A DNA stretch of 37,159 nucleotides, taken from the NCBI GenBank assembly GCA_041917975.1, contig JAYRWN010000184.1, positions 1 to 37,159 of the forward strand, read 5' to 3'. The notes under the pieces were generated by a model. That model was not told the DNA's origin and searched no databases. It worked only from the letters and a program-made list of their open reading frames with translations. Source of the stretch: JAYRWN01 sp041917975 (GTDB taxonomy: Bacteria > Bacteroidota > Bacteroidia > Chitinophagales > Saprospiraceae). The position numbers and the translations under genes are program-made. Shown piece by piece: positions 34,001 through 37,159 of this stretch (positions are counted from its first letter, which is position 1; each line of letters starts with the position of its first letter).

Positions 34001-35408
34001 CTTCATATATAGTGGGCATATTACGGCCCAAATAGGAGACTTGGTGAGCACATCTGCACTATCGAACAAATGCTATAACCGCTCCAGGATACCCTTAGTG
34101 TTGAATATTTCTGACATTTCGGGCGGAGAAGTGGCCCTGGCAGAGAATAATGTCCTTAACGAGGTATGTTATGGTAACGGGTATGCAGATAACCTGCGTT
34201 TTAAAACCACTGGTTCTGGGCAATATGCTTATTTAATCACTGATGATCAAGATCATTTCATCATTTCCACGGTTAATTCTCATTTTGATTTTGAAGGCAC
34301 CAACACTCCGGACAACTATCGGGTCTACGGGATATCCTACACGGGTGATATAATTGCCTCACCAGGAACGGATATCCATGCGGGAACTAATCTGGTCAGT
34401 GGTTGTTCCATGTTATCCTCAAATTTTATAGGTATTCCTAAAGTAACTGTCGCCGTGGGCGCTGTCTCAATTGAAAACGGTACAAGCCCATTCATCATTT
34501 GCACAGATGCTACAGCGAATTTCATAACCTTCGGACATGAAGCCTCTAGTGGAGAACATTATGCTTATATCGTGGCCAGCCCGGATGAGAGGGTAGTGGG
34601 TGTGTTTGACACTAGCTCCATCGACTTCAATAATTTCCCAGCGGGATTGTGTTTGGTATATGGTCTCTCCTATAATGGAGATTTGTTACCGGTTACGGCC
34701 CAACTAATCAATCAAGCCAGATTTGCAGATGGTTGTTTTGCTGTTACAAGTGGTTTTGTGGAAATTATCAAAGCTATTCCTGACGGAGGAGAAGTAGAAC
34801 TGATTGGCGGAGATACTGAAGTGACAATTTGCGTTGGCGACACAGAGACTGACCGCTTTGTCTTTAACAATAATTCCAATGGTCTTACCGCTTATCAATA
34901 TCTCATCACAGACACCAATAACGTTATCACAGCATTACCATTAATACCAGTGTTTGATTTTGAGTCAACGGAGGCAGGCGTTTCCAGGGTTTGGGGAGCC
35001 GCATATACAGGTAATATACTGGTAGAAGTCGGTGACTCTTTAGTCGGATCAGCTATTTCCACCGACTGCTATGATTTATCAAATAACTTTATTACCGTCA
35101 ATAAGGTAAATATAGGTGAAGCTTGCGGCACTCCGCTTCAGGAGGAACCTGAACTTCAAGCCGCTGCTTTTCCAATTCCGGTTATAAATCAGCTTTCGGT
35201 GGCCATTCAGAAGAAAAAATTGGACAAAAATCCTATAGAAATTCGTATTTTTGATCCATTCCAGAAGGTTTGGTTAAAAAATTCTTATTTTAGCCCGGCG
35301 GAAAACTTTAACACTACAGTGAATGTTGAGGAATTGAATAAAGGGATGTATGTGCTAGAGGTAAAAGTTGGTGACAAGTTTGAAATAATTAAGTTCTTAA
35401 AATATTAA
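31062..35408 (+). CDS. Giant T9SS-secreted protein of about twelve tandem ~110-residue repeats
   Basis: The protein has 1448 residues. A signal peptide (1-21) is followed by about twelve tandem repeats filling residues 22-1360, then a type A sorting domain (AAFPIPVINQLSV to IIKFLKY). Each unit has the same plan: a first Cys in a pattern like ICxGDxxxD, an aromatic-Leu/Val-ITD strand (YLITD, YVVTS, YAYIV), a short acidic stretch ending in FDFE, the block RVYGISYxGxL, then a second Cys in CYxLSxNFI followed by VxK and a Gly-rich junction (GGEV). Two conserved Cys per unit suggest one disulphide per module. The repeat identity by eye is moderate, so the array is old. I recognise no named domain. 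Likely a surface stalk or adhesin. Confidence 0.85.
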   Translation: MKKLYLIMTMVIVVFPIVLAAQSVDRYGVITTRQKTNQVRTCTKDGLADLVYFWPPTFAFQTGLIITDTNDIIQKYNVRSRYNFEGEEPGVCRVYGISYIGLFEPLTIGKHIDSVKVKGYLVGVTSNYVTVTKVFAQAGEITTLDGAHEAFICLGDNRPDMLEVKSTTKSSEPYVYALTDEAGIIQNIFSQPVINFDTATESTYYIHGISYSGQLLDAIGEPIDGFIASTECYQVSTSRITVHIVQGAEIKPVVISAAADSLYICTADSVENKIIVKKTAESFPSSGYIVTDKAGKILGSSINDTFDFSAYSEQEIHIYAIGHYGQLTVVVGESIESASLATQCYELSFNFLVIQSLPVTRSTVSASQPGMVTFCAGDGIQDILFLSNSLQGKSNYLYVLTDLDGRIIFTQIADSLDLESIPIDVARISGVSYNGVLNTVDSQIIGQAIFSDQCFVVSDNFIEVKKALIQGGQISSTANGDICVVPGGSLTLGLSTTSVSDQTYFYIIQDEQQRVLQVSDSLLTINANWSADSLVITGMSLFGDQTIKVGDSIDLSTLKGCLALSDNQINLNLVHLQESTISANGVDTLDLCLQDDKEALVILQKTYRDGNYAFALLDKNQKIIGILAGDTLVDEELVDSAIYIVGVNYAKTAPFKIGDELPEAPDCAVYSTNRIVIRSTLLKDFRFTSNRGDTLYFCANSSVLDSVVFEIQNAEPDQSQTLLLVDQTNQILAIADEQLKINYTGTGTANLRIKGVVYTGDFLLDVGQDLDSNVISSGCAKILDQELAIFVGDPSAVEGGTVSSDKGASWDVCVSDGQADVIIMSKATASSTNYSYVVTSSDGIILSVSSNAAINFEGSGGGPVRIYGLSHANPLPNILGTNISGVLPIGCYNTSINFVTVNRTAIEDFDLKAIEDSATQIFICNVESDQDTLYTQIVGSSGGKQGLLVTNLDGIILYLDTTSLALPLSDTLEGTYNLWGFIYSGHITAQIGDLVSTSALSNKCYNRSRIPLVLNISDISGGEVALAENNVLNEVCYGNGYADNLRFKTTGSGQYAYLITDDQDHFIISTVNSHFDFEGTNTPDNYRVYGISYTGDIIASPGTDIHAGTNLVSGCSMLSSNFIGIPKVTVAVGAVSIENGTSPFIICTDATANFITFGHEASSGEHYAYIVASPDERVVGVFDTSSIDFNNFPAGLCLVYGLSYNGDLLPVTAQLINQARFADGCFAVTSGFVEIIKAIPDGGEVELIGGDTEVTICVGDTETDRFVFNNNSNGLTAYQYLITDTNNVITALPLIPVFDFESTEAGVSRVWGAAYTGNILVEVGDSLVGSAISTDCYDLSNNFITVNKVNIGEACGTPLQEEPELQAAAFPIPVINQLSVAIQKKKLDKNPIEIRIFDPFQKVWLKNSYFSPAENFNTTVNVEELNKGMYVLEVKVGDKFEIIKFLKY

Positions 35409-35446
35409 AGATTTATTTCATTTTAGTCAGGTTTAGTATGAATGAT

Positions 35447-35480
35447 TCCCCGACCATTACGTGTGTCGGGGATTTTTTTT
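35447..35480 (+). terminator. Rho-independent terminator
   Basis: TCCCCGAC (35447-35454) pairs with GTCGGGGA (35465-35472) around a 10-nt loop and is followed by eight T residues. It sits 38 nt after the stop of the giant repeat protein and ends its transcript before the M48 protease gene. Confidence 0.93.
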
Positions 35481-35504
35481 AACCAAGATTAATCTAAAAT
35501 CAAA

Positions 35505-36962
35505 ATGAAGAGTATCCTTATCCATCGGTTCACCAAATTAATAGGGTTAGTTGCCCTGCTAACTTTCATAAATACTTGTTCCCGTAATCCGGTCACAGGA
35601 AAAAAACAAGTCATGTTCATGAGTGAGGCTCAGGAGCAAGCATTGGGAGATCAGTCTGATCCACAAATAATAACAGAATATGGTGAATTTAAAGATGCTC
35701 GACTGCAAACCTTCATTGATCAAAAAGGACAGGAAATGGCGGCTATTTCGCACCGAAATAAATTGACCTATAAGTTTCGTATTCTAGATAGCCCGGTAAT
35801 TAACGCTTTTGCCTTGCCTGGCGGTTATGTTTACTTTACCCGGGGTATCTTGGCACATTTTAATAATGAAGCTGAGTTGGCCGGGGTATTGGGCCATGAG
35901 ATTGGCCACATCACCGCCAGACACTCTGCTAGTCAAGCGACAAAACAAACCCTCGCATCAATATTTCTGATCGGGGGGATGATTTTAGTGCCGCAGGTGG
36001 CTGAATTTGCAGAGGAATTGTCCCAAGGTGTGGGTTTGTTATTTCTAAAATTTAGCCGGGATAACGAAAGTCAATCTGACCAGCTAGGAGTGGATTATTC
36101 AACCAAAATTGGGTACGATGCTCATCATATGGCCAATTTTTTTAAGACTTTAGGACGACTATCTGACCAAGGAGGTGCTCGTATTCCTACCTTCTTATCT
36201 ACCCATCCTGATCCGGGTGATCGGTATGTGCAGGTGAACAAGTTGGCCGATGAAGCCCAAAAAAAGACACCTGGAGCTAAATTAGTAGGTCGTGATAGCT
36301 ATTTGGCCATGTTGGAAGGGCTGGTATATGGTGAAGACCCACGTCAAGGGTATGTAGAAAATCAGGTGTTTTACCACCCTGAAATGCTATTTCAGTTTCC
36401 TATACCAAACGAGTGGAAAACTGTAAATTCTCCATCCCAAGTGCAGATGGCTCCAACCGATGGCAAGGCATTGCTGCTATTGACTTTGTCTTCTGGGAAA
36501 AGCCTCGAGGAAGCGGCTCAGCTGGCGACCCAAAATTATAAATTAACTGTTCAAGGTCAGGAGAGATCTTCAGTTAACGGTCTTTCTGCTTTGGTCATGC
36601 GCAGTGAACAGATTAATCAGCAAGATCCTAATGCCACAGTTCGTGTTCTATCCTATTTTATTTCGTATAATAATCTCATTTATGAGTTTCATGGAGTGTC
36701 CACGAAAACCGAATTTACCCGTTATGAGTTATTACTCTTGAACACCATGCGCGGTTTCCGAAAATTAACTGATCAAAGTAAAATTCAAGTTACTCCGGAT
36801 TTAATTACGCTAAAAAAAGTCGACCGTCAGGCTACTCTTAAAGACTTGTTTGTCAATTGGAGAATACCTGAAAAAAGACATGAAGAATTGGCTATTGTGA
36901 ATAGTATGCTGCTGACTGAAGTCGTCCCATCCGGAACCATCATCAAGGCGATTAAAAAATAA
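35505..36962 (+). CDS. M48-family zinc metalloprotease, probable lipoprotein
   Basis: The protein has 485 residues. An N-terminal hydrophobic segment ends in FINTCSRNPVTG, so Cys25 is a likely lipidation site, although Thr at -1 is not ideal. The M48 domain carries the zinc motif HEIGH (131-135) within AELAGVLGHEIGHITARH, the third ligand Glu in NESQSDQ (about 188), and THPDPGDR. This is the pattern of BepA/YfgC- and LoiP-like periplasmic proteases for outer-membrane protein quality control. Unlike BepA there is no obvious TPR tail. Residues 290-480 form a separate beta-rich domain with no family I recognise. Transcribed after its own spacer and the terminator upstream. Confidence 0.92.
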   Translation: MKSILIHRFTKLIGLVALLTFINTCSRNPVTGKKQVMFMSEAQEQALGDQSDPQIITEYGEFKDARLQTFIDQKGQEMAAISHRNKLTYKFRILDSPVINAFALPGGYVYFTRGILAHFNNEAELAGVLGHEIGHITARHSASQATKQTLASIFLIGGMILVPQVAEFAEELSQGVGLLFLKFSRDNESQSDQLGVDYSTKIGYDAHHMANFFKTLGRLSDQGGARIPTFLSTHPDPGDRYVQVNKLADEAQKKTPGAKLVGRDSYLAMLEGLVYGEDPRQGYVENQVFYHPEMLFQFPIPNEWKTVNSPSQVQMAPTDGKALLLLTLSSGKSLEEAAQLATQNYKLTVQGQERSSVNGLSALVMRSEQINQQDPNATVRVLSYFISYNNLIYEFHGVSTKTEFTRYELLLLNTMRGFRKLTDQSKIQVTPDLITLKKVDRQATLKDLFVNWRIPEKRHEELAIVNSMLLTEVVPSGTIIKAIKK

Positions 36963-36985
36963 TGAAACCCCACAGGCGATTAAAA

Positions 36986-37159
36986 TCATCCTTCAGTCGC
37001 CGGTCGTTTCTTCATTAATATTCCGAAAATCCTCTTCATCGATGTAAAAATTTCTTCAACTTTAATGTTGAAAAAATAAGCCAGTTTTAAAGCCAGCAGG
37101 GTAAAGGGGATGTATTTATTGTGTTACATTATTTAGGATGAATAGTCTGCGTTACAGCA
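36986..37159 (-). pseudogene. C-terminal remnant of a small XRE-type HTH regulator, apparently frameshifted, cut by the window edge
   Basis: On the minus strand the frame ending at 36986 reads NKYIPFTLLALKLAYFF, then NIKVEEIFTSMKRIFG. This matches the end of short helix-turn-helix proteins (pattern GKYxPSxxLAxKIAxxFxVxxEEIF). In this frame there is a stop at 37124-37126. The expected preceding residues QTIH are found at 37138-37149 in another frame, and the 20 nt between differ in length from what the family needs. So either the gene is broken here or there is a sequence error. The rest of the gene lies outside the window. Confidence 0.5.

Overview
This window comes from a bacterium of the phylum Bacteroidota, probably a Saprospiria-like lineage; the phylum is well supported and the class is a guess. 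The evidence is: several large secreted proteins ending in type IX secretion (T9SS) type A sorting domains; SprB-type repeats; the rpmB-rpmG-DUF4295-ftsY gene order; a near-perfect Bacteroidota promoter (TTTG, 20 nt, TACATTTG) ahead of that cluster; and starts without Shine-Dalgarno sequences. The DNA is AT-rich, most of all in the first 6.8 kb.

Layout. (1) 1-6842, plus strand: a polysaccharide synthesis and export locus. It holds a TolC-like outer-membrane protein (cut by the window edge) with an extra C-terminal domain, a HlyD-like periplasmic adaptor, a secreted protein related to that extra domain, an AT-rich spacer with a possible 41-residue membrane peptide, a cysteine-rich TackOD1-like protein with a degenerate GGDEF-like C-terminus, and a processive family 2 glycosyltransferase. 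(2) 6854-11537, minus: a MarR regulator, a secreted alpha/beta hydrolase fused to an S51 (cyanophycinase-like) domain, and an M19 dipeptidase. (3) 11594-14482, minus: a large surface protein with a CxxCH-containing Reeler-like N-terminus and SprB repeats. (4) 14598-16462, minus: one promoter, tRNA-Arg(ACG), rpmB, rpmG, DUF4295, a hairpin, then ftsY. (5) 16474-28660, minus: two related T9SS subtilisins, a signal peptidase I operon with two small exported proteins, a MoxR-type AAA+/VWA pair, miaE and a coiled-coil exported protein. (6) 28858-36962, plus: an M20 dipeptidase, trmD, a 1448-residue T9SS protein made of about twelve repeats, a clear terminator, and an M48 lipoprotein protease. (7) The right edge holds the tail of a small XRE-type regulator on the minus strand that looks frameshifted.

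The most interesting part is region 1. The glycosyltransferase would make and extrude a polymer, HlyD and TolC would carry it through the envelope, the secreted barrel-like protein may bind or trim it, and the TackOD1/GGDEF-like protein is a candidate regulator. The C-terminal third of the TolC-like protein and the stand-alone secreted protein are visibly homologous, but the Asp-Ile-Glu of the secreted copy is Asp-Ile-Ala in the fused copy. This suggests one active and one inactive, export-tethered copy. All assignments come from reading the sequence by eye; no database search was run.
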